A DNA stretch of 64,000 nt, taken from positions 32,873,282 through 32,937,281 of the forward strand of contig OZ018409.1 in assembly GCA_963969595.1 (NCBI GenBank). The letters are read 5' to 3'. Shown here one piece after another: positions 10,735 to 22,200 of the stretch. A model generated the notes under the pieces. It did not search any database, was not told the DNA's origin, and was given only the letters and a program-made list of their open reading frames with translations. Origin of the DNA: Neckera pumila. Lineage: Eukaryota > Streptophyta > Bryopsida > Hypnales > Neckeraceae. The translations under genes and the position numbers were made by a program. How positions within the stretch are numbered: position 1 is the stretch's first letter; each line of letters starts with the position of its first letter.

Positions 10735-11492
10735 TTAACCCCTAAAGGACCATTGTCCCTTCGGGGAACAAATGTGTTTTCGGGCAGGTACCTACAGGCT
10801 GAAATTTTCTTCTGATTTCTTGAAACTTTTTTAGAAGGCAGAAAAGCTGATTAGCTTCATGGGAATATAATTTTTTTCACAATCGGTGCTCGGGAACAAA
10901 AGTTATGACCAAATAAGCTCAAAACAGAGGACGGTGGCTAGCAAAACAAATTTCCATTTTTTTTTTTTTTTAAGTATTTTTTTTCTCATAGATTATACTT
11001 TTGTCTATCTAGAAAGCTTTGATTCATTTCATTTGGATTTTGTATGAGAAAGTTATGGACATTCTTGTTTTTCAGGCAGTTAGAGCAACTTTTTGAAAAA
11101 AATAACTTGTAGGATTCATTTCTGAATGCAATTTTTCAAATTTTTCAAATTTGTTTTTTTGCATGGTCTAGTTTACTTGCTAGAACAATATCACCATTGG
11201 GATTAGTGCATTTTAATCCCACCTAAAATATATAAATATTTTAGAGTTTCCTTCTATCTTGTACCTACTTCTACTTAACAATTTTTTTAATAATGAAAAT
11301 TAAGTTTTTTTGAACTTTTTTTTTTTGGCTAGATTCTCAACTCAATTCTCCAATATAAACATTAAAAGAAAAAAAATATTAAAAAACATTAAAAGAATAA
11401 AACATTAAAAACATTAAAAGCAAAAAAAACTCTAAAAGCAAATATAATTATGGAAACAACCTCGTTTGGCCAATTAGCCACTTAAAGGTTAA
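10735..11492 (+). mobile_element. TTAACCCC element, 0.76 kb, copy F1 (3' end degraded)
   Basis: The left terminus is TTAACCCCTAAAGGACC. The body is the inverted counterpart of 12400-13094: both arms contain AGCTTTG(A/T)TTCATT, GAGAAAGTTATG, TCAACTCAA and AGTTATG blocks in mirrored order. The right end (CCACTTAAAGGTTAA) is a poor match to the terminus. It has no coding capacity. Confidence 0.65.
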
Positions 11493-11858
11493 AATGGACT
11501 AGAAAAAATGTTCTTCTTACTTAGAGATTTTTTTTTCAACTATTTAAATAATTTAAATTTAACTCCATCAATTCATTTTAAATCCAAAACTCTTTAAATT
11601 TGAAATGGTTTTTAGGTGTTTGGAGCATCCAAAGTGAAGTAGAAGGAATTTTGGTTTTCTTCTTGCTTTTTTTTCTTGAGATTAGAAAATCAAACAACCT
11701 TTTAGGGAGTTTAATTTTTACAAAGATCTCTAAGTTGTTAAATAGGTTTTTGGTTGTTTTTTTTACCTTCAATTTGGACAGATGGAGCAAAGAGTTAATT
11801 TGCTTTTAAAATTTGAATAATTCTTCCTAACTTGAGGCTCTACTCAAATTTGAAGTCT

Positions 11859-13094
11859 TTAATCCCTAAAGGACCAAGGTGATTTTCCTATCAAAAACTA
11901 CTCACATTAGAGGGGATTTGGCCCTCCTAAAGGGCTGCAAGTTCTCGACTGTAAGGAACGCGCGGAGTTGCTGCAGCAACGCAGCGCAACAGTGTGACGT
12001 GGCTGAACTTTGGTCGCATCTTTTTTCTTTTTTTTTGAATTTTTTTTTCAAATTTTTATTTATTTATTTTAGAAGCAAAAGTTTTTTTGTCTTTTTTTTT
12101 TTTTTGGTAATTAGGGTTTTGACAGCAACCCAACGTCCTTTTCCTGCATCGGGAACAAATTAGGGAACGGGCCTGAAACAGCCCTTTACTACCTCCAAAT
12201 AACATCTAATGAAACTGTGATTTCTATTGCAAAGAAAAAAGAGTTTAAAAATTGTTTTTTTTTGCACATCTAATTGTAAGATCTTATACTTGAATAGTAT
12301 ATAAATACGTGGAAGAAATTTTAGAAACTTTGACCATGTAGATTGCAAAATATATGCATTTAAAGTGAAGAAAACAAGTTTTTTTACACCTTGCTTGACT
12401 AGATTTTTTGGCTTTGGATCTTTTTAGTTCAAATTTTTTGCACTACTGATTTTGATTTTCTAATTATTTATATTAAGTAGTTGAGTTGAGAATCTACAAA
12501 AAAATTTAGGAAAAAAAGCACTTAATACTCACTCATTAAAAAATTGTTAAATAGAGGTGGATTCAACATTGAAGAAAAAACTAAATTGTTAATAGCTTTT
12601 AAATGGAATTGAATCACAACAATTCCAATAGTGGGATTGTTCTAGCAAAACAATCTAACCCTTTCTAACAGTATTATTTGAAAAGTTCTAAAAATTGCAT
12701 TCAAAAAATGAATTCTACAAATTACTTTTTCAAGAAGATGCTTAGATTGCCCAAAACTAAATTATTCATAACTTTCTCACTATTAGTCCAAATTAAATGA
12801 AACAAAGCTTCACATGTATACAAAATAATAACCTTTGAGAAAAAAACTTGAAAAGAATTTGAAAGAAATTACTTTGACTTTATGTGGGTTTTTTTGTACT
12901 GCCTACAGAACTCCATTTTTGCTTATTGTGCTATAACTTTTTCTCCCATGCATCAATTAAAATAAAAATTATATATTCACAAAGCTCTTGCAAAAATACA
13001 CAACTTCAAAAAATTCCAAAAAACATCACTAAAGATTGAGGCAGTAGGAACTTGCTCGGACCGAAATTGTCCTAAGGGGTCCTTTAGGGATTAA
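11859..13094 (-). mobile_element. TTAACCCC element, 1.24 kb, copy F2 with a nested CATTAGA element
   Basis: The termini are TTAATCCCTAAAGGACC at 11859 and GGTCCTTTAGGGATTAA ending at 13094, a clear inverted pair. The body aligns in reverse orientation with the copies at 52482 and 56070. Examples are the TTTGACCATGTAGATTGCAA block here and its counterpart CTTGCAATCTACATGG in the other copy. Without the nested 307-bp insertion at 11905-12211 the element is about 929 bp, close to the 941 bp of the uninterrupted copy at 52482. Confidence 0.8.
11905..12211 (+). mobile_element. CATTAGATGA-ended MITE-like element, copy M3
   Basis: The 307-bp element starts CATTAGAGGGGATTTGG and ends CCAAATAACATCTAATG, an imperfect terminal inverted repeat of about 20 bp. 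Next to the right end it carries GGGCCTGAAACAGCCC, matching the other two copies, and inside it has GTGACGTGGC followed by a long T-rich core. It is inserted in the F2 element. Confidence 0.8.
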
Positions 13095-15569
13095 ATCCTT
13101 CTATATAGTAAAATTTGAATTATATGCCTGAAAGTTTAAAGAAGCCACATTGTTAAAAGCTCAAGCAACCTTGAAAAAAACATTGTGTTGCTCTTTGCTT
13201 GGTCATATTTCATATATACATCACTTTTAAACCTCAATTTTTTTAAGTCAAGCCCCTTGCATTAATTGAAAAAAAGATCCTACAATTATAAATTTTAAAA
13301 ACTAGATAAATTTTTTTATTTATATAACTATCTTTAGAAGGTGTTGTTATTTGGCAATTTTGGGAGCATTCTATAAGGTATCAAATATGTCTTTAGAGAC
13401 TCCTTTCCATGTACATTTAATTGCAACAACCACATATCTACCTTTTGTGGCTAATATTGTTTTTGAACTTGGTCTTTTCTAAATTTTTTTCCACATTTTA
13501 TACAAGGTTTAAATATAGAAAGTTCGGTGGTCAATTTATTGTGATAATGAATGCAATGATTTGATGCAATGGTTTCCACCTATCAACAATTCATATTTCT
13601 AACCATTGAGGCATTTATTTGGAGAGCTTGTATTATTGTTATGGTGTGTTCATATAAAGTTGAACAAAAAACATTTTCCACAAAAGAATGCAAGGTGATT
13701 GCAAGAAATACTTGCCCTTTTTTTTGGTCCCCTTGACCTTATACATATGTTTTTTCATTCATAGCTTTTGCATTGTTTGTCCATTTTAAATAATATTTGA
13801 AATGAAACTACATGTAGTAGTTGTAGAGTTGAGTAATTTTTTATATAAAAAAATTATTTTTACTACTTTTAAACAACTCTCGATTGGATGTCTACCTTAG
13901 CCATTTTGTGTGATTTTAATGATATTTTTGACCCAAAAATGCAAATTTGAAGCTCTAAATTGGGAAACAAAGACTTCTCCTAAAGTTAGACAAGCCCACA
14001 AAGTTATATTCTAAAAATAGTAGATTTTCTACCTTCCGCATGTGCTCAAAGCGCACTCATTTTGCACACATGCAAAGAACACATTTTTTTTTCCAAAAGA
14101 TGAGAATAGTTGAGAAGGAGCATCTCCAAGTTAGGGAAAATGAGTTTTGTTTTATTGAATTGAATTGAATGTGTTTGCGATTTTCTAAAAATCAAACATC
14201 AAAGTGTCTATTTTTCTGGTATTTTTGATAGTCCTTTTTATTGTACATGAGTTTTAGAGATAAATTTTTCTAAATCCGATTTTTTAGAGACATAATATTA
14301 GCAACGCTTTACAAATTATCCACGTTTTATTTTATTCACAAAAAAAATTATTTCCAAAAGTCACAGTATTCACTAAAATAGGCCTTTGTGAGCCAAAATG
14401 GTAGGTCTTTCTTGCAACAATCATTACAAATGTCCCTACTATTGTTGCATGCTACTATCTAGCTACATAGTATTGGTAATATATTCACATTTCAAAAACT
14501 CTTGAATTTATTAATCTAATTTATATTATCATAATCAAAGCGTAATCCTAGCATATTCCTTTGGAATGTCAATTTTTTTCTTAAAAAGATTCAACTAATG
14601 TCTTAAAATATAAATATTTTGCAAGATGCATTTTGTTCCTATACAATTTTAACAAATCAAAATAAAATTCCAACAAAATGGCATCTATATCTAGAATTAT
14701 TCTCTGCCAAATCTATCTTGCAGGTATAATGCTAGGCAACAATATTGTAGGCACACATGTTTTGAACTCCTGACCAATACTGTGAAGACTACAAAGTTTA
14801 AATTGAATGATATCAAATATTCAAAATTTCATGAAAACGAGAATTATAAAGTGAAATGATAAATATTGAAAGTCTATTTTCAATTTATGTGTTCTTTGGG
14901 CATTGAAAAATACAAATATGTGCAGCATTTTGGCTTTTCATGCACATGTCTACTTTTGAATACTACCACCTTGAATATCAATAACAACCTCATTCTATAA
15001 GGCATCAAGCATGTCTTTAGAGACTCCTTCCCATGCACATTTAATTGCAACAACCATTTACCCATGTTTTCTCGCCAGTGTTGGTTTGAACTTGGTCTTT
15101 TCTAATTTTCTCCCACATTTTGTGTAGGTTTGAAATCTACTTAGGGAGTTTGGTGGTCAATTTATTATAATAATGAATGTGATGATTTGATGCAATGATT
15201 TCCACGTATGCACTTGGCAACAATTCATATTTCTAACCATTGAGGAATTTACTTGGAGAGCTTGTATTATTGTTATGGTGTGTTCACATGAAGTTGACCA
15301 AAGAAATTGTTTATAAAAGGGTACACTAGAAATGTCCTTATAATTGTTGTCTGCTACTATCTAGTTGTACTATTACACAAGTCTAAAATTCTCTTTTTCA
15401 TTCAAATATTATACTCTTCACTATTTCAAATTTCACAATGGCATTTGAGGTTGCTAGTTTAACAAGTCAAAAGATACAAACGTTCAAAATTGGAATTGGG
15501 CATTAAAAGAGTAGTGATCATTGATCATTAATAAATGGCCCCAACAAGCCTTTCTGCATACATATATGA
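13095..15569. repeat. AT-rich intergenic DNA with a 320-bp dispersed direct repeat
   Basis: The two direct copies are about 13370-13690 and 14990-15320. They share GTCTTTAGAGACTCCTT, GGTGGTCAATTTATT, CAACAATTCATATTTCTAAC and GTATTATTGTTATGGTGTG. They are about 80 percent alike by eye and may be remnants of an old mobile element. The reverse strand of the second copy gives only short translatable patches, so I assign no product. The remainder holds no recognisable gene. Confidence 0.6.
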
Positions 15570-16238
15570 TCACTGATCCCTATATAGTTGATTTGCTTCA
15601 TCCAAAACTTCCACCATAGCAAGCTCAGTAAAAAGGTCCACATCCATTGCTTGGACTTTACAGAGCATGGTCTCAATGGCTTCATACTTGTCACACATTA
15701 AAGGGTCTTGTGCAATAGCCTTTGCGTGCATAGAATCACGTATTGAATGTACCCCATTCTCCTTAGCAGTATTTATAACCTTTTGGGAGAATTTATTCGC
15801 ACAATGTTTCTTCTTTTTGTATTGATTTAGCTCAAGGTGCCCGGTAATTGTTTCCACATCCATATTTAAAATTGTGATGCGTACTTCAAGCAAAGCAGCT
15901 AAAGTTTGCATCTTGCATAATTCTTTCTTGGCTTTACAAATGCTTATTGACAAAAACTCCAACTCTTCAAGGTTGGAGTTTGCATCTATTAGCATTGAAC
16001 CGCTTTCAATTACTAAATTGGTCTTGGACGATGTTACATCTACATCTTCTTTCTTATTCTTCAGTTTAGACCTTGATGTTGATTCTACACACTGCTCATT
16101 TGTCTCAATGAGTTGATTTATTTGTTGATCAAAAGCTGCTCCTTTTTTAGCAATTTTTGTTTTAGTCTTAGTCGTCATTTTTGCTGCAATTTTAGTTTTG
16201 ATCTTCTTCATGGTGCATGCTAAAGATGACATTCTCAA
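15570..16238 (-). CDS. Uncharacterised Lys-rich reading frame, 222 codons
   Basis: This uninterrupted reading frame is unusually long for such AT-rich DNA. The first ATG is at 16238, and a second at codon 10 starts MKKIKTKI. The N-terminus (about 1-35) is strongly basic with repeated Lys-Thr-Lys. The centre is polar and acidic, and residues 90-222 are predicted helical with many Leu, Glu and Met and scattered Cys. There is no signal peptide, membrane segment or known motif. It has no obvious introns and sits among repeats, so it could be a mobile-element accessory protein, a lineage-specific gene or a chance frame. I recognise no family. Confidence 0.35.
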   Translation of the reverse strand: MRMSSLACTMKKIKTKIAAKMTTKTKTKIAKKGAAFDQQINQLIETNEQCVESTSRSKLKNKKEDVDVTSSKTNLVIESGSMLIDANSNLEELEFLSISICKAKKELCKMQTLAALLEVRITILNMDVETITGHLELNQYKKKKHCANKFSQKVINTAKENGVHSIRDSMHAKAIAQDPLMCDKYEAIETMLCKVQAMDVDLFTELAMVEVLDEANQLYRDQ

Positions 16239-17377
16239 TGTTCTAGAAAGAATGAAATCTTGTTTGAAGTTTGAATAGCTAAAATGGATTTTTAAACAAT
16301 CGGTCTTTATGAGAAAGTTGAGACAAATCTGTAATTCAAAATTTGTAATTCAAAACCCTCGAATTCTAATACTCTAAACCTTAAACCTTAAACCTCTTTT
16401 TGTTAAGATTGCAATTTAATTTCATGTGATACTTTCTTAACCAATAAAATTCTTTATTAAGAATTTCATTAGCTGATAGAGCCTTATGTTGATATTGTGA
16501 TATATAAAACATATAATTGATGCAATCTCACAAATGATAGTGTAAGCTCTGTTATCTACAATTTTATATATAGCAGTAATGTAGTAATATTAATAAGTCC
16601 AAAAGTAAAAGTTAAAAGTTGAAAACACTTAGTGTTATATTTTCAAAGTAAAAGTAAATGAAAAAGTGAAAGAATTGAACGACATATTTCTAGAAAGTAA
16701 AACAAAAGCTAAATGCCTAAAATTCTACAATGCTTTTAAAATTGATGTTTTGTCAAACCTCTAGAAAAAAGTATAATTCTAATGTTGGTTGATGATGCCT
16801 TTTATAGTATAATAATGCACACAACAAATGAACATCATACACAAAGAATATTTCATCTTGCTTTGATGAAAAGAGCAAATTAAACACTATAATTATACAT
16901 AACAGTGAATTTTAATTTGTTAATAAACACAGTTTTCTGTACTATTATTTTGATGAGTACTTATTACTCATCAAAATGGATTAAAAGAAATGTTAAATTG
17001 GTGGAAACTTACTCAGTTAAATGAGCACTTATTTAACCGGATAGAAATTTAATCAAACAGATGCGAGTTTAAAAAATCCAAAAGAAATTTATATTAGAGT
17101 GTTGAAAACCTAGGGCTGATACAAAAAGAACTCATCCACTAAGGTAGACATGCCTATTACCACCCTAATTTGCAATCTGAATATCTTGGGGTCAAAAGTA
17201 GGATGGGCACATATTGTTCAGAGGTGTGCACAAATCAAACCCAAGTGGAATTACAATTTCCAAATATAATTGCAATTTCTGAAGTGGTATGTTCTGAAAT
17301 TACAAAACTACTCATAATTGGAGTCATAAATGTCCTACAAACAACCTACAACCGCCATTCCATATCTCTATTAGCAC
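16239..17377. other. AT-rich intergenic DNA
   Basis: No gene is seen. The region upstream of the Lys-rich frame has a triple telo-box-like CTAAACCTTAAACCTTAAACC stretch near 16374-16393 and otherwise simple AT-rich sequence. Confidence 0.5.
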
Positions 17378-18157
17378 TTAAACCCTAAAGGTCGGAGACT
17401 ATGTTTTCACCCAAAATGCTCCAAAACTGCCATTTCTAGTACAAGTATCAAATCTTAGGAAAAAAATATTTTTGGACACATGTAACCATAGGAACTTGAA
17501 AATACGTAGAAAAAATTTCAGAATTTTTCACCTTGTAGATTGCAAGATATTAGCATTTGAATTGACAAAAATCCTTTTTTTGACCTTGCAAAAAGCCGGG
17601 CAGCTGCACTTCACAAGGTCACATTTAAATGAAAAAATGTCCAAAATGGTGGTTACTCCTTGGATTCATTCTTAAAAGCAAGTTGGCTACATGCTTGAAA
17701 AATTTCAGATCATTTGGAATTGTACAACATATAGGAAAAAAATAGGTTGTAGAAAGGAGTAAGAATGATTCAAAACACAAAATTGTTAAGAATTTAATTA
17801 TAGGATTGAAAAATGTCAGTCCCAACGGTTGTAATGTTGTAACAAACAATATGAATTCTATGCTTTTATTTTATTTCAAAAAATATTAAAAGTTGAGTTA
17901 AATAAAGGACTTCAAAGTTTATTTTAAAATAGGAAATCCATAATTGCTTGCAAACTAGAACACTTCATAATTTTCATCTCATAAATCAAAATGAAATAAC
18001 TCAAAAGCGTTCCACAATATATAAATCTAAAAAACCAATTTCAATTTTTTTTTTTTTTAGTGATTTTTTAGAAATTTTTTGAGCTGCCTGCTGACCGTTG
18101 AAAATGACATATCATCCAATAACTTATTAACCATGTAATCAAAAGTTTTGAAAATGG
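17378..18157 (-). mobile_element. TTAACCCC element copy F3, truncated
   Basis: This copy runs in reverse. It begins TTAAACCCTAAAGGTC and aligns over its length with the reverse complement of 52482-53422. Shared segments (as read on the plus strand) include ACTATGTTTTCACC, TCCAAAACTGCCATTTCTA and AATTGTACAACATATAGG. The far end stops at TCAAAAGTTTTGAAAATGG without the terminal GGGGTTAA. Immediately after it, at 18164, another terminus-like word TTAACCCCAAAATGACC begins. Confidence 0.7.
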
Positions 18158-19283
18158 TTGAACCTTAACCCCAAAATGACCCTGAGGACAGAATGTGTCC
18201 ACGACCATTTTTTGAAGTTAAATAAAACCTTATCAAATTATTATTTTTTAAGAGTTTATATATTTTTTTAATTCTTTTTGAAGTTTAGTTTTAGCTTCAA
18301 AACTCCAATTTTGAAAACAGTTGATTATAAATTTTCTATTCAAGAATAAAGGACTGACACATTACCCTTGTTGCAATTAAGGCTCTGATTTTGTCTTGTC
18401 AGAGAAGTAAATGAATTTATATGAGTTCTATGGTGGAGATGGGGGCCAAAAGTGGGATGTCGGAGATAGGCAGGCCTACCTTACAATATGTGTTGAAACT
18501 GACCACTGGGTAAGGTACACACAGTTCACCACACCAAACGAAGTACTATCAACAGTCAATGATCAAGTTGCACAAGCTGCAGTGTCGATATCTCGCATTA
18601 GAAATTTTTTCATCTATGAGATTACACTACATCGCCTCCAAGACTGGAATTCTATCAATAACTTACACCTTTGCCTGTCCGCAAGCACAGGCAACCCTGG
18701 CTGCCACTATAATAATAAGACCTAAGCTAAGCTACATAGACTTGAACAATGTTTATGAACACTTGACCATCTCCAAAGTGTTGCTGTTGCTAACAGAGCA
18801 CCTACTCACTGGATCATGGCAAGTCTCATCTCTTCATGATAATGCTCCCGCAAAGAATCTTCCAAACTGGATGATGAAAAAATGACTAACTTACTTTGTT
18901 TTTTGTTGTCGAAATCGTCCTCAAGTAATCCAGTAGGTTCCCCACCAAATGTGGGTCTAACCATCTAATCAATCCGCGTCAATTGGCGCCCCTACATGAC
19001 CACCAAATTGCTCTAAATCTGACCACCACAGCAGCGTTCGCTCGGTCCGTAGCAGTCCTCATAGTCAGCTCCCCTAATAGAAATACGTCCAAAGTTTATG
19101 GACGTCAAGTATATCTTGGAGCTCGTCCAACTGGAGCTCTGAGAACAATCGGACTCCTAAGCGACTATAGATTTAAGTGGAGTGACTCCGATTGAATACT
19201 CTACAACAAGGAAACCCATAAAACAGAAGAATGGGGCAATCAAAAAAGGAGACAGAGATAGAGTAAGGGTCACTATAAACCCG
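18158..19283. other. Intergenic DNA and 3' flank of the SUV3/DExH18 gene
   Basis: Open frames at 18411-18725 and 18983-19195 (+) have no recognisable content and no upstream splice partners that I could fit. The last 350 bp has higher G+C and probably contains the helicase 3' untranslated region. A 7-bp-stem hairpin (ACGTCCA...TGGACGT) lies at about 19084-19104. Confidence 0.45.
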
Positions 19284-22200
19284 TCAGCAAACAGCGGGGA
19301 TGCTTTTAGGTTGTCTCTCCTTTATAGAGACTCGAGGGTATGAAGGTCTGACTAGTCTGGGTCTCAGGCCAGGCTTCGCCGCTACAACCCTACCACCAAA
19401 TTTCTTGGGACCCGGTTTCCTCCCTCGGCCATGCCACCGACCAGCAGACTGCACAAGGGATTGACCTAACAGCGTAGCGATATGTGTTGCCATCTCTGCA
19501 GCCCTTTCTTTCTGCACGAAAAGCTCCTCGGGGAAGTGCTGACTTAACCATAAGTACATGGATAGCACCTGTCAAGATTTCCAACATCGATGCATTACTT
19601 TGACACAAGGTTCAACGAGTAAAAACGAACAAAAAGAGTAACGACAGAAATTCTATTACCAAAAGTAAAAAAATCCACGGAGATTGTGACCATACTATTT
19701 ATGGCTTGCTTAGTCTAGATCAGTGCTGAAAACATCCTGCATGCAGTTGCTTAATAATCCTCTCAACCACAATACACAGAAGTATATGCAAAACATAGAA
19801 TCAATGGGATTAAAATATACCTGATGTCGAGTTTCCAGGTCCATAAGCTCAAACTCATCTCGAGCAGAATTGAGGGGTGCCCCCATTTGCACGACCACAG
19901 GAATCTTCTGACTGAACGCCAGGGCATAGCGGTATAGCGCACCCAATGACTGCGGATCCCGGACGTTGACAGGGGTAAAGCAGAAGTTGAATCGGTCTAC
20001 TAATGACAGGCCTTTCACCTTGTCAAGAACGCTTGCTACCCTCTGCAATTCGTGAGAAAGAAAAATTAAATTTCGTGGTTCAAAACCAAATGATATTCTG
20101 TTCAAGCGGACACCTCAGAGATATCCTAGAAGGGTCGCATTCCTAAACTCAAAAGGCAAAAGATAAATATTGCATGAAGTACTTCGTAAAACAATCTAAT
20201 GCAGGACCAAACCAAGGAAAACAATTGAATTAAAAGTACAACGCAAAAAAACACGTTGGAGGAAACTGAGCAAGAGATAAGAATTCCACGAAATAAACAT
20301 AATAAATATGTGGACAAAAAAGTTCATTCCTCACTTGGACCTTCCCATAGTCATTTCTCCACCAAATTTAAAACTAAATACATACATGGAAAGCTGACGA
20401 GGAGGGAAATTTGAGGTGTTGGCATTTGCCCTACCATCCTTTTAACACCAGCCAAGCCAAGCCCAATTCCCAAGGACTGTGCCATGCTCATCAACATCCA
20501 ACAACATTGTTTTGACTCTACACCACTCTTCATCTAGACTGCTCTTTAGAACCTGAACGTGCCTCAAATCAAGTGAGCGTCTTGTGTCGTAGATCGAGAT
20601 TAGATTAGTATTAAGTTTGGTGGTGGATTTCAAACAACTTCTAGGGCCTTGTAACCATGAATTTATTGTATTATTTCTAAAGCTCTTTACTATTTGTTTG
20701 ATAGGCCTCAACACTTAATACCTTTCGTCTCAAATTCATAGCTTTCAGAATATATGTTGTTAGCTGTAAAATTTGGTGACGAATTGATTATCTAGGGAAG
20801 CGAATGGATCTTTTTGTTCCCGACTCTAAGCAGAGTAGTCCAACATAAATTCAAGAATTGTGAAGTTTGGAACAAAGTGGTTATGCACGATGTTCTCCAT
20901 GTGAACTAGTGTCAGCAACCCAATGGCACGTTTTTAGCTCGATAATAAAGCAAAATTTACATAGAAATCGAATCTTACTTTCAAATTATCATAGCGGCAG
21001 AGGAAGTATGCACCGTCCAACCGACATGTCTCTGCAAACCTGTACGACGAAAAGAGTATTAATAAGAATACTAACAAAGCCACCATCACAATCAATGTCA
21101 CATAACTGTTTGATTGTATTTATCCATGAGCCATAAAATGAAACGGTAGAAGTAGTTGGGTTTTTACTCTTCCGAACAAACTCTATAATAGTACCGTCTC
21201 CAAAATTCATTTACTTACATCAATATTTAATCTTACCACAATAAAACAAATCATTCCTACCTCTCCAGCAAGTGAGCAAATGACGTCTCTGGCAGTTGAC
21301 TAGCAAAAAGCTCCACCTATCGCACAACAAAACAAAGGATTTCAACAATCACGAATTACGAGGCTTTTAGTACTAGAAAGAACGTACAGTGCAATCTAGA
21401 AACATTTCTATGAGTTGAAAGATAGATTCAAGGCGTAAAGAATCAGAATACAATGAACACAGCTAAAATTGTTTCGCATTACTGTTATTTACCGGAGATG
21501 TTGCAACCACTCTTAGCATAACACGAAAGAAAAGGAGGCATCAAAATGGAACTGGAAACCAGGATCCACATGGACTCAAGTACACTAATTTTTCCTATTA
21601 GAGCGTGTGAATCTTATTTACCAAAATGACACTAAAATAGTTAAATTGATATAGACTGAAATACTACTGTATTTTATCAATTTCCTCAAGAATAAAACTT
21701 TATAGTGATACTATTTTTGAACATCACAAATAGTGCTAATCACTGTAGTACCAAATGAACGTAATGCGATACAGTTAGCAAGCAGGATGTCTACTCACCT
21801 GTTCATATACGGGGAATAGACCTGCTGCAGTAGAAGGCTCAAAGTCTTGCTGCAATGACTGCTCCAGATACGCTATGTCCTGTGAGTAGAACGCAGTAGT
21901 TACACCATCTGGGAATATACTCCCCCGGCGTCCAGCCCTCCCTGCAATCTGCTTCACCTGAGAAGCTGGAATAGGTCTCTTTGCATCGCCATCAAATTTG
22001 TCAAGAGAATAGAACACAACCCGTCGAATGTTGAGATTCAGACCCATCCCAACAGCATCACTTGCAACCAGGACGTCATATCCGCTATTTGGGTCATTGA
22101 ACAACTTTGCTTGCTGAGTTCTTGTCTCAGGTGGAAGGGCTCCGTATACAACACAGCACTTGTGATTTGTTGCTATTTCCACTTCCCGCTGTTGTTGACA

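Noticed and set aside
14880..15065. Possible transposase fragment on the minus strand of the 320-bp repeat
   Set aside because: Only a short patch (AIKCAWEGVSKDMLDAL) reads cleanly before a stop; this is too little to assign a family.
18411..18885. Open frames of 104 and 108 codons (+) upstream of the helicase 3' end
   Set aside because: They overlap in different registers, have no known motif and no convincing splice partner. A degenerate gene is possible but not supported.
20043..20978. Minus-strand frames (20126-20714) between helicase exons 9 and 10
   Set aside because: The flanking exons join in phase across this interval and match the helicase family continuously, so it is an intron; the frames have no recognisable content.
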